Under the pieces are notes generated by a model. That model worked only from the letters and a program-made list of their open reading frames with translations. It made no database searches and was not told where the DNA came from. This document shows positions 1-8,483 of a DNA stretch of 64,000 nt, in pieces; within the stretch, counting starts at the first letter, position 1; every line of letters starts with the position of its first letter. The position numbers and the translations under genes are program-made. Source of the stretch: JABSSA01 sp039984715 (GTDB lineage: Bacteria > Pseudomonadota > Alphaproteobacteria > Rhodobacterales > Rhodobacteraceae); contig JBDWUA010000004.1 of NCBI GenBank assembly GCA_039984715.1, positions 124,001-188,000 of the forward strand, read 5' to 3'.

Positions 1-466
1 AGTAATCCGTCGCTGGAATGGCCTGCTGGTTTGGAGCAGCGCCAGTGTAAAAGACGTTCTTAGAGCTTTCTTCGCCCTCATATTGCACAGGGTAGAACAG
101 CAAGCCGTTTAGTTCTTCAATGACCGGAAGAACGGATTTGCGGGATACGGATGTCCAGTTGCCAAAGATCACATCAACTTCGTGCACAGACAGAAGCTCG
201 CGTGCTTTTTCAGCAAACAAGGGCCAGTCGGATGCAGGATCAACGACGACAGCTTCCAGTTGGCAGCCCAATACGCCGCCATTTGCATTCTGCTGCTCGA
301 CCAGCATTTCCATCGTATCTTTCAACGTGGTTTCAGAGATTGCCATCGTTCCAGACAAAGAATGCAGAACGCCGACTTTGATCGGGCAATCTTGGGCCAT
401 GGCTGGCGCGGAAAGTGACAAAAGGGCAGCGGCGGCCGCCGATAGTGTAAGGTGTTGCTTTTTCAT
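1..466 (-). CDS. urtA: Urea ABC transporter substrate-binding protein UrtA (5' part)
   Basis: Periplasmic binding protein that would deliver urea to the Urt ABC importer. Only the first 155 codons are present; the gene runs off the left edge. The product opens with a Sec signal peptide (MKKQHLTLSAAAAALLSLSAPAMAQ). The mature part then carries GVLHSLSGTMAISE, NANGGVLGCQLE and NWTSVSRKSVLPV, the typical N-terminal blocks of UrtA-type type-I periplasmic proteins. The ATG at 466 is preceded by AGGGA about eight bases upstream. Other branched-chain amino acid or amide binding proteins share the fold, but the LSGTMAISE block favours urea. The rest of the urt operon should lie to the left. Confidence 0.9.
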   Translation of the reverse strand, partial: MKKQHLTLSAAAAALLSLSAPAMAQDCPIKVGVLHSLSGTMAISETTLKDTMEMLVEQQNANGGVLGCQLEAVVVDPASDWPLFAEKARELLSVHEVDVIFGNWTSVSRKSVLPVIEELNGLLFYPVQYEGEESSKNVFYTGAAPNQQAIPATDY

Positions 467-842
467 TGCATATTCCCTGTGCGCGGCGTGCGGTACGCAG
501 GCGGAACTTAGTGTCGGACTTGTATTCAAAGCCGGTCTCCGCATACTGCTATCCCACGCATTAAGTTGCGTCGTGCGATGGTGTGAGATCTTCCAGGACC
601 GCGCCATCGCACATTCTTTCGCTGACGGATCATCGCCAACGCGGTCAACATTCTTGGGAATCTGGGCCACGTGAAGTTCAGAGATGTTGGGGATAGGCGT
701 TTTTTGGAGACGTGATTGTTTTTTGCGCAAAAATGTATCGACCGCCCGATAATTGGGCAGGCATGAGTCGTGGAACGATGAAAAAAGAAGCCCATGGCTG
801 AATTCATCAACCATGGGCGAACAGAAATTATGCAACTTTAGG
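467..842. other. Intergenic region upstream of urtA
   Basis: This 376-bp stretch carries the urtA upstream region and, at its right end, a terminator for the oxidoreductase gene at 843. A 94-codon frame on the minus strand (526-810) shows no family signature and crosses the terminator hairpin, so it is not taken as a gene. No RNA gene or repeat was recognised. Promoter elements for urtA, often nitrogen controlled, could not be fixed by eye. Confidence 0.5.
782..818 (-). terminator. Rho-independent terminator
   Basis: Arms GCCCATGG (790-797) and CCATGGGC (811-818) form a perfect 8-bp stem with a 13-nt loop. On the minus strand the stem is followed by a run of six T. It lies 25 bp past the stop of the oxidoreductase gene at 843, closing the leftward sugar operon. 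Confidence 0.75.
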
Positions 843-1988
843 TTAGGAGTCGACTTTGACCCATGCTGAATTGCGTTTTGATGATTGTACACAAGCGGCC
901 ACAAATTGTACGCCGCGCAACCCGTCATGCACCGTCGGATAGATCAATCCATCAGGTGCCGCTGATCCGTTGCGTTTTGCAATGATCGCATCTGCCGCTT
1001 CGGAATAGATGTTGGCAAAGCCTTCCAGATACCCTTCTGGATGTCCGGGCGGAACGCGCGACATCCGTGCAGCAGCGTCCCCAGCACCTGCACCATTGCG
1101 TGTGATCAGTCGTTTTGGTTCTCCGAAGGGTGTGTACCAAAGGTAATTGGGGTCCTCTTGCGACCATTCCAATCCACCTTTGTCCCCGTAAACCCGCAGG
1201 CGAAGCGCGTTTTCATTACCGGGCGCGACTTGCGAAGACCACAGCATCCCGCGTGCGCCGCCATCAAATCGCATCATAACATGTGCGTTGTCGTCCACTT
1301 GCCGACGCGGAACAAACGCCTGCAAATCTGCCGCAAGGCTTTCGACGGTCAGGTTTGTCACGAAACAGGCCAGATTAAAGGCATGTGTACCGATATCGCC
1401 GGTGGATCCACCCGCGCCTGACCGCTCTGGATCGGTGCGCCATTCCGCTTGTTTGAAATCCTGATGTTCCGTCAGCCAATCCTGTGGGTATTCGACTTGT
1501 ACAACGCGGATCGTTCCGACATCGCCATTCTGGATCATCTCACGCGCCTGACGCACCATCGGATAGCCAGTATAGTTGTGGGTCAGTATGAAAAGAGCGT
1601 CGGATTGTTCGGCAGCTTTCACCAGTTTTTTGGCGTCCGCCAAATTCGATGTGAGCGGCTTGTCACAAATCACGTGAATCCCACGCTTTAGGAATTCGCG
1701 CGCGGCTGCATAATGGACATGGTTCGGTGTGACGATTGAAACGGCATTGATACCGTTTTTCAAACGCGCTTCGCGAATGGCCATGGATTTGAAGTCGTCA
1801 TAGACGCGCGCCAACCCTAACGCGGCACCACTGGCGCGTGACTTTTCGGGTGTCGACGACAACGCCCCGGCGACAAGTTCATATCTGTCGTCAATACGCG
1901 ACGCGATGCGATGGACAGCGCCGATGAACGCATCGTTCCCTCCGCCGACCATGCCAAGACGAATACGTCCCTGGTCTGTTCCGGTCAT
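843..1988 (-). CDS. Gfo/Idh/MocA family oxidoreductase
   Basis: Predicted cytoplasmic NAD(P)-dependent sugar or polyol dehydrogenase of 381 residues. The N-terminal Rossmann fold starts with RLGMVGGGNDAFIGAVH, followed by IVTPNHVHYAAA and the family lysine motif CDKPLTS. The C-terminal half carries the GGSTGDIGTHAFNL block where the catalytic histidine sits in this family. It is the last gene of the leftward operon, behind a TIM-barrel isomerase, and a clear terminator follows it. The usual role in such operons is oxidation at one carbon of an imported sugar or inositol-like compound; the substrate cannot be read from sequence. The isomerase gene is separated from it by a small gene on the opposite strand. 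Confidence 0.88.
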   Translation of the reverse strand: MTGTDQGRIRLGMVGGGNDAFIGAVHRIASRIDDRYELVAGALSSTPEKSRASGAALGLARVYDDFKSMAIREARLKNGINAVSIVTPNHVHYAAAREFLKRGIHVICDKPLTSNLADAKKLVKAAEQSDALFILTHNYTGYPMVRQAREMIQNGDVGTIRVVQVEYPQDWLTEHQDFKQAEWRTDPERSGAGGSTGDIGTHAFNLACFVTNLTVESLAADLQAFVPRRQVDDNAHVMMRFDGGARGMLWSSQVAPGNENALRLRVYGDKGGLEWSQEDPNYLWYTPFGEPKRLITRNGAGAGDAAARMSRVPPGHPEGYLEGFANIYSEAADAIIAKRNGSAAPDGLIYPTVHDGLRGVQFVAACVQSSKRNSAWVKVDS

Positions 1989-2091
1989 TTATGAATCCTC
2001 CAAATTAGTATGCACTGTGTGATTTGCTTTACAGAAGTTGCGGACGCTTTGTGCGAATCCTGTCTTCATTAGGGAAGAAGGATTTAATGAC

Positions 2092-2301
2092 ATGAGCGTC
2101 CAACAATTTCACGCCACCGGATTTGAATTTCCATTGGAGGCGATGTTCGGCCCCAAGCCGAACAACATTTTTTCGATCTGGCTGCACCGCTTTCTGGCGC
2201 GTCGCCGTCTGAGAACTATTCAACCCAAAGACCTTTTGAGCATTGGCGTCACCAATCGTGAAGCCGTGAACGAAGCGAAGAAGCCATTCTGGGTGGCCTG
2301 A
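2092..2301 (+). CDS. DUF1127 small basic protein
   Basis: A 69-residue protein with an arginine-rich core (WLHRFLARRRLRTIQ) followed by LLSIGVTNREAVNEAKKPFW. This is the DUF1127 pattern of short alphaproteobacterial proteins ending in a conserved PFW. The ATG at 2092 is preceded by AGGGAAGAAGG about ten bases upstream; an earlier ATG at 2038 is less likely because the family begins near this point. It lies on the plus strand between two minus-strand catabolic genes, so it is an insertion in the operon layout rather than a member of it. Small DUF1127 proteins have been linked to RNA binding and stress adaptation in other alphaproteobacteria; that role here is inference. Confidence 0.8.
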   Translation: MSVQQFHATGFEFPLEAMFGPKPNNIFSIWLHRFLARRRLRTIQPKDLLSIGVTNREAVNEAKKPFWVA

Positions 2302-2304
2302 CAT

Positions 2305-3360
2305 TTACGTCAGGCCCAGCATTTTACGATTGGCTTCTTCGTCCGTTCCACTATCTGCAAAATCGTCAAAGGCCGTTTCTGTGACACGTATTATGTGATC
2401 CGAAACGAACTGCGCGCCTTCCCGTGCCCCATCTTCGGGGTGCTTTAAACAGCATTCCCATTCGACAACGGCCCAGCCGTCAAAATCGATGGCGGCCATT
2501 TTTGAAAAGATAGCGCCAAAATCGACTTGGCCATCGCCCAGTGACCGGAAACGCCCGGCACGATCAACCCAGCTTTGGTAACCGGAATAAACACCTTGGC
2601 GACCAGTTGGATTGAATTCCGCATCCTTGACGTGGAACATGCGGATGCGGTCCTTATAGATGTCGATGTTGTCCAAATAATCCAGACACTGAAGAACATA
2701 GTGTGACGGATCGTACAGCATGCAAGCACGGGCATGGTTGCCTGTGCGCTCAAGGAACATCTCGTAGGTGACGCCGTCATGCAGGTCTTCACCGGGATGA
2801 ATTTCGTAACAAACATCCACACCGCAATCTTCGGCATGATCCAGAATAGGCTTCCAGCGTGCAGCCAATTCATCAAATGCGGTTTCGACCAAACCAGCGG
2901 GGCGTTGCGGCCATGGATAGATATAGGGCCACGCCAATGCGCCAGAGAATGTCGCATGCGCACCGATTCCAAGGTTCTTTGACGCGGTCAGTGCCTTTTT
3001 GACCTGATCAACGGCCCATGCCTGCCGCGCGGTTGGGTTTCCACGCACCTCTTCCGCTGCAAATCCGTCAAAGGCTGAATCATAAGCCGGATGAACCGCA
3101 ACAAGCTGACCTTGCAGGTGGGTCGAAAGTTCGGTTACTTCGACGCCGTTTTCAGCGGCTTTGCCTTTAAATTCGTCGCAATAGTCTTTGCTTTCAGCGG
3201 CTTTGGCCAAATCAATTAGACGCGCGTCCCAGCTTGGAACTTGAACGCCCTTGTAACCGCAATCAGCGGCCCACTTGGTTATGCTGTCCCATGAATTGAA
3301 GGGTGCCTCGTCGCCGGCAAATTGTGCCAGAAATAATGCCGGGCCTTTGATCGTCTTCAT
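2305..3360 (-). CDS. Sugar phosphate isomerase/epimerase (AP endonuclease family 2 TIM barrel)
   Basis: A 351-residue TIM-barrel enzyme expected to isomerise or epimerise a free or phosphorylated sugar. Metal-ligand segments are visible: CYEIHPGED, MLYDPSHYVLQ, RMFHVKDAEF and, near the C-terminus, AVVEWECCLKHPEDG. GVQVPSWDARLID lies in the first barrel strands. The start ATG at 3360 follows GGGAGAAC. The gene lies downstream of the LacI regulator and upstream, in transcription order, of the Gfo/Idh/MocA dehydrogenase, the usual pairing in sugar ABC operons. The stop is three bases from the end of the antisense DUF1127 gene. Substrate unknown. Confidence 0.88.
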   Translation of the reverse strand: MKTIKGPALFLAQFAGDEAPFNSWDSITKWAADCGYKGVQVPSWDARLIDLAKAAESKDYCDEFKGKAAENGVEVTELSTHLQGQLVAVHPAYDSAFDGFAAEEVRGNPTARQAWAVDQVKKALTASKNLGIGAHATFSGALAWPYIYPWPQRPAGLVETAFDELAARWKPILDHAEDCGVDVCYEIHPGEDLHDGVTYEMFLERTGNHARACMLYDPSHYVLQCLDYLDNIDIYKDRIRMFHVKDAEFNPTGRQGVYSGYQSWVDRAGRFRSLGDGQVDFGAIFSKMAAIDFDGWAVVEWECCLKHPEDGAREGAQFVSDHIIRVTETAFDDFADSGTDEEANRKMLGLT

Positions 3361-3392
3361 AGTTGTTCTCCCTCAGTTCTTAACTGTGTTGG

Positions 3393-4415
3393 TCATTCCA
3401 TGGTCGGTAAGTTTTCACGAATGACGATGTCGATGCGTATGTTTTCCTGCGACTTGATCACAGGTGTGTTGTCGCGTTTGGATCGAAGCACACGCAAAGT
3501 GCTGCGCGCCAAGTGACCGGCATTCTGCGTGATGACGGCATCCAGCAATCCTTGCCTCAGCATTTCGGCGGAATTTTCGGTCAATTCGTGATCGATGCAA
3601 ACCGGGCGTGGGTGACCATCGTGGTTCAGGATGGCTGCGGTCACACCGCGCACGCTTGCCCCAGCAGAATAGATACCAACCGCGTCGGGGTTCTTTTCCA
3701 AAGCGCGCCGAATGACCTGCTCGGTCAAATCCGGGTCTTCGTGACCTTCGATACTGGGCAGGGTTTTCAAATTGGGAAAGTGCTCTGTTATCACCTCGTC
3801 AAATCCGAACCTGCGTTCAATCATGTCGCGGGATTGTTTCGTGGTCATGACCACGATCACATGGCCCGGTTGCCCACGAAGAAAGCGGCCCATCAACATC
3901 CCGGCAGTTCTGCCAGCGGCCACGTTATCAATGCCAACAAAATGATCGCGGTCTGAATTGGGTTGATCCGTAACCAAAGACACAACAGGCACGCCGCGTT
4001 CGCGCAATCTGGAAATCGCGTCCCGAACAACCGGAGTTTCATTTGCCATGATAGCAAGCCCGTCGATTGCGCTGGGTCTGAGGGCGGCCAGCTTTTGCGC
4101 CAGATAAGTATGGTCGTGGTTGGGAACCAAAATCGTTTCAATCTCGGTGCGATCAAACTTGGCGCTTTCCGCGACTTCTTCGACGGATTTTAGCAGGCTG
4201 GCAAAAAACTGGCCTTTCCAATCGGGCAGAACAAAAACGAATTTGTATTGCTTATTCCGGGCCAGATTGGCCGCCGCGGTGTCACGTACATAGCCCAGTG
4301 AATTGATGGCGGCATGCACCTTCTTGATGGTGATCTGGCGCACGCCCTGACGTTCGTTCAAAACCCGATCGACGGTGGCAAGACTGACACCAGCCACCCG
4401 CGCAATGTCATTCAC
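3393..4415 (-). CDS. LacI family transcriptional regulator
   Basis: A LacI-type repressor with an N-terminal helix-turn-helix (NDIARVAGVSLATVDRVLN) and hinge (NSLGYVRDTAAANLAR). A periplasmic-binding-protein-like sensor domain fills the rest. As drawn it begins at a GTG (4415) and has 340 residues. LacI proteins normally have a few residues before this point, and the in-frame sequence upstream reads PKPDHNATEKPTVNDIA back to a CTG at 4454, just past the kinase stop codon. The true start may therefore be that CTG. The gene lies inside the operon it probably controls, between the kinase and isomerase genes. Candidate operators are the palindromes at 11845-11890. Confidence 0.88.
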   Translation of the reverse strand: MNDIARVAGVSLATVDRVLNERQGVRQITIKKVHAAINSLGYVRDTAAANLARNKQYKFVFVLPDWKGQFFASLLKSVEEVAESAKFDRTEIETILVPNHDHTYLAQKLAALRPSAIDGLAIMANETPVVRDAISRLRERGVPVVSLVTDQPNSDRDHFVGIDNVAAGRTAGMLMGRFLRGQPGHVIVVMTTKQSRDMIERRFGFDEVITEHFPNLKTLPSIEGHEDPDLTEQVIRRALEKNPDAVGIYSAGASVRGVTAAILNHDGHPRPVCIDHELTENSAEMLRQGLLDAVITQNAGHLARSTLRVLRSKRDNTPVIKSQENIRIDIVIRENLPTME

Positions 4416-4456
4416 GGTTGGTTTTTCAGTCGCGTTATGATCGGGCTTAGGCAGGC

Positions 4457-6079
4457 TTAACTCTCCAGTATCTTCGCAAGGCCTTCAAACAAAATGGCGA
4501 CCGCTTCCGCGCCCGGATCATTATGACCCTTCAGGTTTTCTTCGGGGACATAGGCCGCGCGCCCCGCCTTTGCGCGATGAATGGATGCGGTTCCGTCTGC
4601 GCCACGGCGTGCGGCGGAGGCGGCTTTGGCGATGCCATCTGGCAATGCGTCCAATGCAGGCGCAAGGGCGTCGATCATTGTGCGGTCACCGACGCGGGCA
4701 CCGCCAACTTGGCTGACGCGATCAAGACCGGCACTCATGGCTTCGAACACTTGATACCCGTTTGCACAAGCATCGCCCGCTGCGTTGAAAAAGATGGCGA
4801 GAATGACACCGGATGACCCGCCCATGGTATGGCTTAGCTCATTACCCAATGCCGGGAACAGTTGCGTTAAGTCGGCCAATGGCAATCGATCCAAGTTGCC
4901 TTTCAAGGCTCGCGCCGCTCCTGCCAATGTGCTGCCAGTGTCGCCGTCACCTGATTTCGCATCCAGCGCGTTCAATTTGACCTCAGCCTCGATCAGAAGG
5001 TCGGACACATGTTCCAGCGTCGCCCGAGTACGTGGATTGTCAGACGCAATCGGTTCAATTGGCGTCAACCCATCAGGAAGCGGAGAGATGTCAACGGCGC
5101 CCAATGCGACAAGGCCGGGCCACGCTGTCAATGATACCGGATCTTGAATCGCGGCCAGCTCAGTGGCGTCGGCTTCAAAAATGGAAATCGAAAAACCGTG
5201 CATATCCAAAGACGTCATCATGGGGGCCGGGCCGACCACATATTTAATGCCGCCCGTTTGTGCAATGGAATGCGTCAGGACGGACATCTCAAGCGGAGTT
5301 GTCGAGCCAAGATTGTTGATCAGGGCGATTGGTGTGCCGTTTCCTTTGTCTGCCTTCAGCTTATTTAACACGGATGAAATCGCCATCTCAGCCGAGGCGA
5401 AATCAACCTGTTCAACACCGGGTTCGCCGTGGATTCCAAGACCCAGTTCGGCCTTACCCGCAGCTATGCGTTCTTCTTTTGGTGACCCCGGAACGGTGCA
5501 GGTCGACAGGCTCATGCCAAGCGATGCGACTTTGGTTATGACCTGCTTTGCGGCTGATGTGACAGTGGCCAAATCCTTGCCTGCTTCCGCCAATGATCCA
5601 GCGACCTTGTGCACAAACAACGTGCCTGCAACGCCACGAGGTTGGGGCAGATTAGGCAAAGCGATGTCATCATCCACGACAACCATTTCGACTTTGCGCC
5701 CAAGGGCACGCGCACGTTCCGCAGCCAAACCAAAATTCAAACGATCGCCCGTGTAATTCTTGACGATCAACAGACACCCGGCATCGCCTGTGACGGCAAG
5801 GATGCCTGCAAGAACCGCTTCAACAGAGGGTGATGCAAAGACTTCGCCGCACACGGCGGCGGTTAACATCCCGGCACCAACAAATCCAGCATGTGCCGGT
5901 TCATGACCCGACCCACCACCAGAGATTAACGCGACCTTGGACTTGTCCAAATCGGTTCGAAAGACAACTTTGATGTGTGGATAGCCGTCCAGCCGCCCAA
6001 GTGAGCCACCGGATGCGGCGATAATGCCGTCCAGCGCTTCGGTAACAAGGTTTTCCTTGGCATTGATAAACTGTGCCAT
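4457..6079 (-). CDS. Dihydroxyacetone kinase family protein (fused DhaK-DhaL)
   Basis: A 540-residue ATP-dependent kinase of the single-chain Dak type. The N-terminal Dak1 domain carries SGGGSGHEPAHAGFVG and the IHGEPGVEQ segment with the histidine that covalently holds the ketose. The C-terminal Dak2 domain, from about residue 350, carries SGDGDTGSTLAGAA, whose aspartates bind Mg-ATP, and MGGSSGVILAIFF. Family members phosphorylate dihydroxyacetone, glyceraldehyde or C4 ketoses such as erythrulose. With a sugar/polyol ABC transporter, isomerase and dehydrogenase in the same operon, a short ketose made from an imported polyol is the likeliest substrate (inference). It lies just before the LacI gene and 14 bp after the ATPase gene. 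Confidence 0.9.
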   Translation of the reverse strand: MAQFINAKENLVTEALDGIIAASGGSLGRLDGYPHIKVVFRTDLDKSKVALISGGGSGHEPAHAGFVGAGMLTAAVCGEVFASPSVEAVLAGILAVTGDAGCLLIVKNYTGDRLNFGLAAERARALGRKVEMVVVDDDIALPNLPQPRGVAGTLFVHKVAGSLAEAGKDLATVTSAAKQVITKVASLGMSLSTCTVPGSPKEERIAAGKAELGLGIHGEPGVEQVDFASAEMAISSVLNKLKADKGNGTPIALINNLGSTTPLEMSVLTHSIAQTGGIKYVVGPAPMMTSLDMHGFSISIFEADATELAAIQDPVSLTAWPGLVALGAVDISPLPDGLTPIEPIASDNPRTRATLEHVSDLLIEAEVKLNALDAKSGDGDTGSTLAGAARALKGNLDRLPLADLTQLFPALGNELSHTMGGSSGVILAIFFNAAGDACANGYQVFEAMSAGLDRVSQVGGARVGDRTMIDALAPALDALPDGIAKAASAARRGADGTASIHRAKAGRAAYVPEENLKGHNDPGAEAVAILFEGLAKILES

Positions 6080-6093
6080 GTGGCCGCCCTCCG

Positions 6094-7086
6094 TTATATG
6101 ACTCGTGTACCGCCAGCGTCGAAATACAGGGCTTCGCGCGGGGTAACTTTTATTGTCGAATTGGGTTCATAGCTGCGCCCATCCGCTGCCAGCGTGATGA
6201 CAGAATGACCGGACAGATCCAGATGTAGCCGAGTTTGATCACCTAGATGTTCGGCGCGGATCACGCGCGCTTCGGCGCCATCGCCTTCCATGATGTGTTC
6301 TGGGCGCAGACCAATTTGCGGCCCCTTGTGGTGCCCGCCAAACAGGTCGGACGGCAGCACGTTGATCCGAGGCAATCCCAATCGACTGGCCACATAGACG
6401 CTGTTGGGATTTTCATAGATTTCGCGCGGTGTACCGTATTGCACCAGCTTGCCATCCTGAAGCACCCCAACATGGGTGGCCATTGTCATGGCTTCGACCT
6501 GATCATGGGTGACGTATAACAATGTCGAGCCAAGCTCGGATTGGATACGTTTCAACTCGATACGCAGATCGGCGCGCAGCTTTGCATCAAGTGAACTTAG
6601 CGGTTCGTCCATCAAGTAAATGGCGGGATCGCGCACCAAAGCACGCCCAATGGACACGCGTTGCATTTCGCCGCCTGACAATTCGGTCGCTTTGTTGTCC
6701 AGCTTGTGCGGAATTTGCAGAACCTCCGCGATCTTTTGCACCTTTTGCGCAATCTCTGCTTCGGGGGTTTTCAAAATTGGGGATCGCAACGGAAAGGCAA
6801 GGTTGTCGCGCACGGACAGATGCGGGTACAGCGAATATTGTTGGAACACCATTGCGATATCGCGCTGGGCCGGTGTTTCCTGACTGACGTCTCTGCCATC
6901 AATCAACACACGCCCGGCATCCAGCTTTTCCAACCCTGAAACCAATCGCAAGGTTGTCGTCTTTCCCGCGCCCGTCGGGCCAAGCATAACGACAAAAGCC
7001 CCATCCGGGATCACCATGCTGATGTTTTCGACGGCCTGCGTTTTTCCAAAGGCTTTGGAGATACCGTCCAGAATGACTTCAGCCAT
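6094..7086 (-). CDS. Sugar ABC transporter ATP-binding protein (second of two)
   Basis: A 330-residue MalK/UgpC-type ATPase with Walker A (GPTGAGKTT), signature (LSGGEMQR), Walker B (IYLMDEPLSSLD), H-loop (YVTHDQVEA) and a C-terminal regulatory domain starting near RINVLPSDLFGG. The ATG at 7086 overlaps the end of the upstream ATPase gene by eight bases, so the two are translationally coupled; six further residues could be read from 7104, but the family start fits MAEVILDG. Two different ATPase genes in one importer operon suggest a heterodimeric motor, as in the glycerol GlpSTPQUV system of rhizobia. Confidence 0.92.
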   Translation of the reverse strand: MAEVILDGISKAFGKTQAVENISMVIPDGAFVVMLGPTGAGKTTTLRLVSGLEKLDAGRVLIDGRDVSQETPAQRDIAMVFQQYSLYPHLSVRDNLAFPLRSPILKTPEAEIAQKVQKIAEVLQIPHKLDNKATELSGGEMQRVSIGRALVRDPAIYLMDEPLSSLDAKLRADLRIELKRIQSELGSTLLYVTHDQVEAMTMATHVGVLQDGKLVQYGTPREIYENPNSVYVASRLGLPRINVLPSDLFGGHHKGPQIGLRPEHIMEGDGAEARVIRAEHLGDQTRLHLDLSGHSVITLAADGRSYEPNSTIKVTPREALYFDAGGTRVI

Positions 7087-8176
7087 GAGCGAGCACCCCT
7101 TCATTCAAAACAGATCGCAGCGCGGTCCCAGTGTCTTTGTCAAACAAAGTGACGGTTTCGGATTTGAAGTCCAAACCGACCTGTTCGCCTGTTTTGACCG
7201 GCTGTGCTGAACTGATGCGCGCTTTTAATTCGCCGTTTGGGCTGTCCAATGTTATGACTTGGGTGGTGCCAAGGTATTCGGTGGCCAGCACTTTGGCGCG
7301 ATACGAACTGCTGTCACTTAGGGCGATGTTTTCGGGCCGCACACCAAAGATCATCGATCCATCAGACCCCACGCGCTGTTCCGGGATGGTGGCTTGGAAA
7401 TCCTGCAATTGAACGCTGGTCGCACCCGGTGCGACGTTGCCAGCGAAGGGCAAAAAGTTCATCGAAGGTGATCCGATGAAATCCGCGACGAACATGGTTG
7501 CGGGCGTGTCATAAATTTCCTGCGGTGTGCCAAATTGTTCAACGACGGCATTGTTCATGACAACGATCTTGTCACCCATTTGCATGGCTTCCAATTGATC
7601 ATGGGTCACGTAAACCGTTGTCGCCCCCATTCGGTCATGAAGGGCGCGCAACTCTTCTGCCATGTGTTCACGAAATTCTGCGTCCAACGCACCCAATGGT
7701 TCGTCCATCATGAACGCTTTGGGATCACGCACGATGGCCCGGCCCAACGCAACGCGCTGACGGTCACCACCTGACAATCCGCCAACGGGGCGGTTCAAGA
7801 TATCTTCGATGCCAAGGATATTCGCGACCTCGGCCACCTTTGCTTTGACCTGCGCGCGCGGCATGCCCTGACTGATCAACGGATAGGATATGTTCTTGCG
7901 CACGTTCATATGTGGATAGAGGGCAAACATCTGAAACACGAAGGCGATGTCACGCTGGGATGGGGGCAATTGCGCGATGTCTTCGCCATCTAGCATGATC
8001 TGCCCAGACGTGGGCAGTTCCAGCCCGGCAATCATGCGTAATGTCGTGGTTTTACCGCATCCGGATGGACCAAGCAGCATAAAGAATTCACCATCTTCAA
8101 TCGTGAAACTGCTTTCCTTGACGGCGACAAAGTCACCAAATTCCTTGCGGATGTTCTTGATCTGGATCTTCGCCAT
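7079..8176 (-). CDS. Sugar ABC transporter ATP-binding protein (first of two)
   Basis: A 365-residue MalK/UgpC-type ATPase with Walker A (GPSGCGKTT), Walker B (AFMMDEPLGALD) and H-loop (YVTHDQLEA). The signature reads LSGGDRQR, with Asp where most sugar importers have Gln. A C-terminal TOBE-like regulatory domain follows (MIFGVRPENIAL). The start codon shares one base with the stop of the 37-codon ORF upstream (TAATG), and the stop lies inside the start of the partner ATPase, so translation is coupled on both sides. It likely pairs with the ATPase at 6094-7086 to energise uptake through the two permeases. Confidence 0.92.
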   Translation of the reverse strand: MAKIQIKNIRKEFGDFVAVKESSFTIEDGEFFMLLGPSGCGKTTTLRMIAGLELPTSGQIMLDGEDIAQLPPSQRDIAFVFQMFALYPHMNVRKNISYPLISQGMPRAQVKAKVAEVANILGIEDILNRPVGGLSGGDRQRVALGRAIVRDPKAFMMDEPLGALDAEFREHMAEELRALHDRMGATTVYVTHDQLEAMQMGDKIVVMNNAVVEQFGTPQEIYDTPATMFVADFIGSPSMNFLPFAGNVAPGATSVQLQDFQATIPEQRVGSDGSMIFGVRPENIALSDSSSYRAKVLATEYLGTTQVITLDSPNGELKARISSAQPVKTGEQVGLDFKSETVTLFDKDTGTALRSVLNEGVLAHG

Positions 8177-8289
8177 TACATGAACTGCCCTATGCGTAAA
8201 AGATTGCCGTTCGAGTCAATCAGATGCAGTTCGCGCATCCCCCAATTTTTGCCTTTGGTGTGCAGAATTCTACAAGGTGACCGCGGCAT
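8176..8289 (-). CDS. 37-residue ORF resembling a VOC/glyoxalase C-terminus
   Basis: A very short frame, ATG 8289 to TAA 8176, exactly filling the gap between the small membrane protein and the first ATPase. It is joined to both by TAATG overlaps. The product contains NWGMRELHLIDSNGNLLRIG, which looks like the last strand pair of vicinal-oxygen-chelate proteins of the bleomycin-resistance/glyoxalase type (WGMREF.L.DPDGN.L). A full VOC domain needs about 110-130 residues, so this is either a decayed remnant kept because it couples translation, or a micro-ORF. The reading frame and overlaps are seen directly; the family match is by eye. Confidence 0.55.
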   Translation of the reverse strand: MPRSPCRILHTKGKNWGMRELHLIDSNGNLLRIGQFM

Positions 8290-8483
8290 TATTCACCCTC
8301 CGGGAAGTGACTGACCACGATGAACATCACCGTCCCAATCAGTGTGGTGATAAAGGAATAGGTGAACGCCCACATCACAAAGGGCTGCATCAACATGAAC
8401 ACGCCCAAGGCGATGATGATCGTTGCCAGCATTTCCCAAGGGCCGCGGTGAAAGCGTAATAAGCCGGAAAAGAACCAAGTCAT
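8289..8483 (-). CDS. Small membrane protein of the sugar ABC operon
   Basis: A 64-residue protein with two predicted transmembrane segments (about residues 17-37 and 39-57), starting MTWFFSGLLRFHRGPWEM and ending HFPEGE. The ATG at 8483 overlaps the stop of the upstream permease as ATGA, and its own stop overlaps the next ATG as TAATG. Small membrane proteins occupy the same operon position in some rhizobial polyol transporters (GlpU of GlpSTPQUV), but the sequence here is not clearly the same family. It is probably an accessory subunit of the importer; no biochemical role can be assigned. Confidence 0.75.
   Translation of the reverse strand: MTWFFSGLLRFHRGPWEMLATIIIALGVFMLMQPFVMWAFTYSFITTLIGTVMFIVVSHFPEGE

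Noticed and set aside
526..810. 94-codon minus-strand frame upstream of urtA
   Set aside because: No family motif, crosses a terminator hairpin and overlaps the urtA upstream region.
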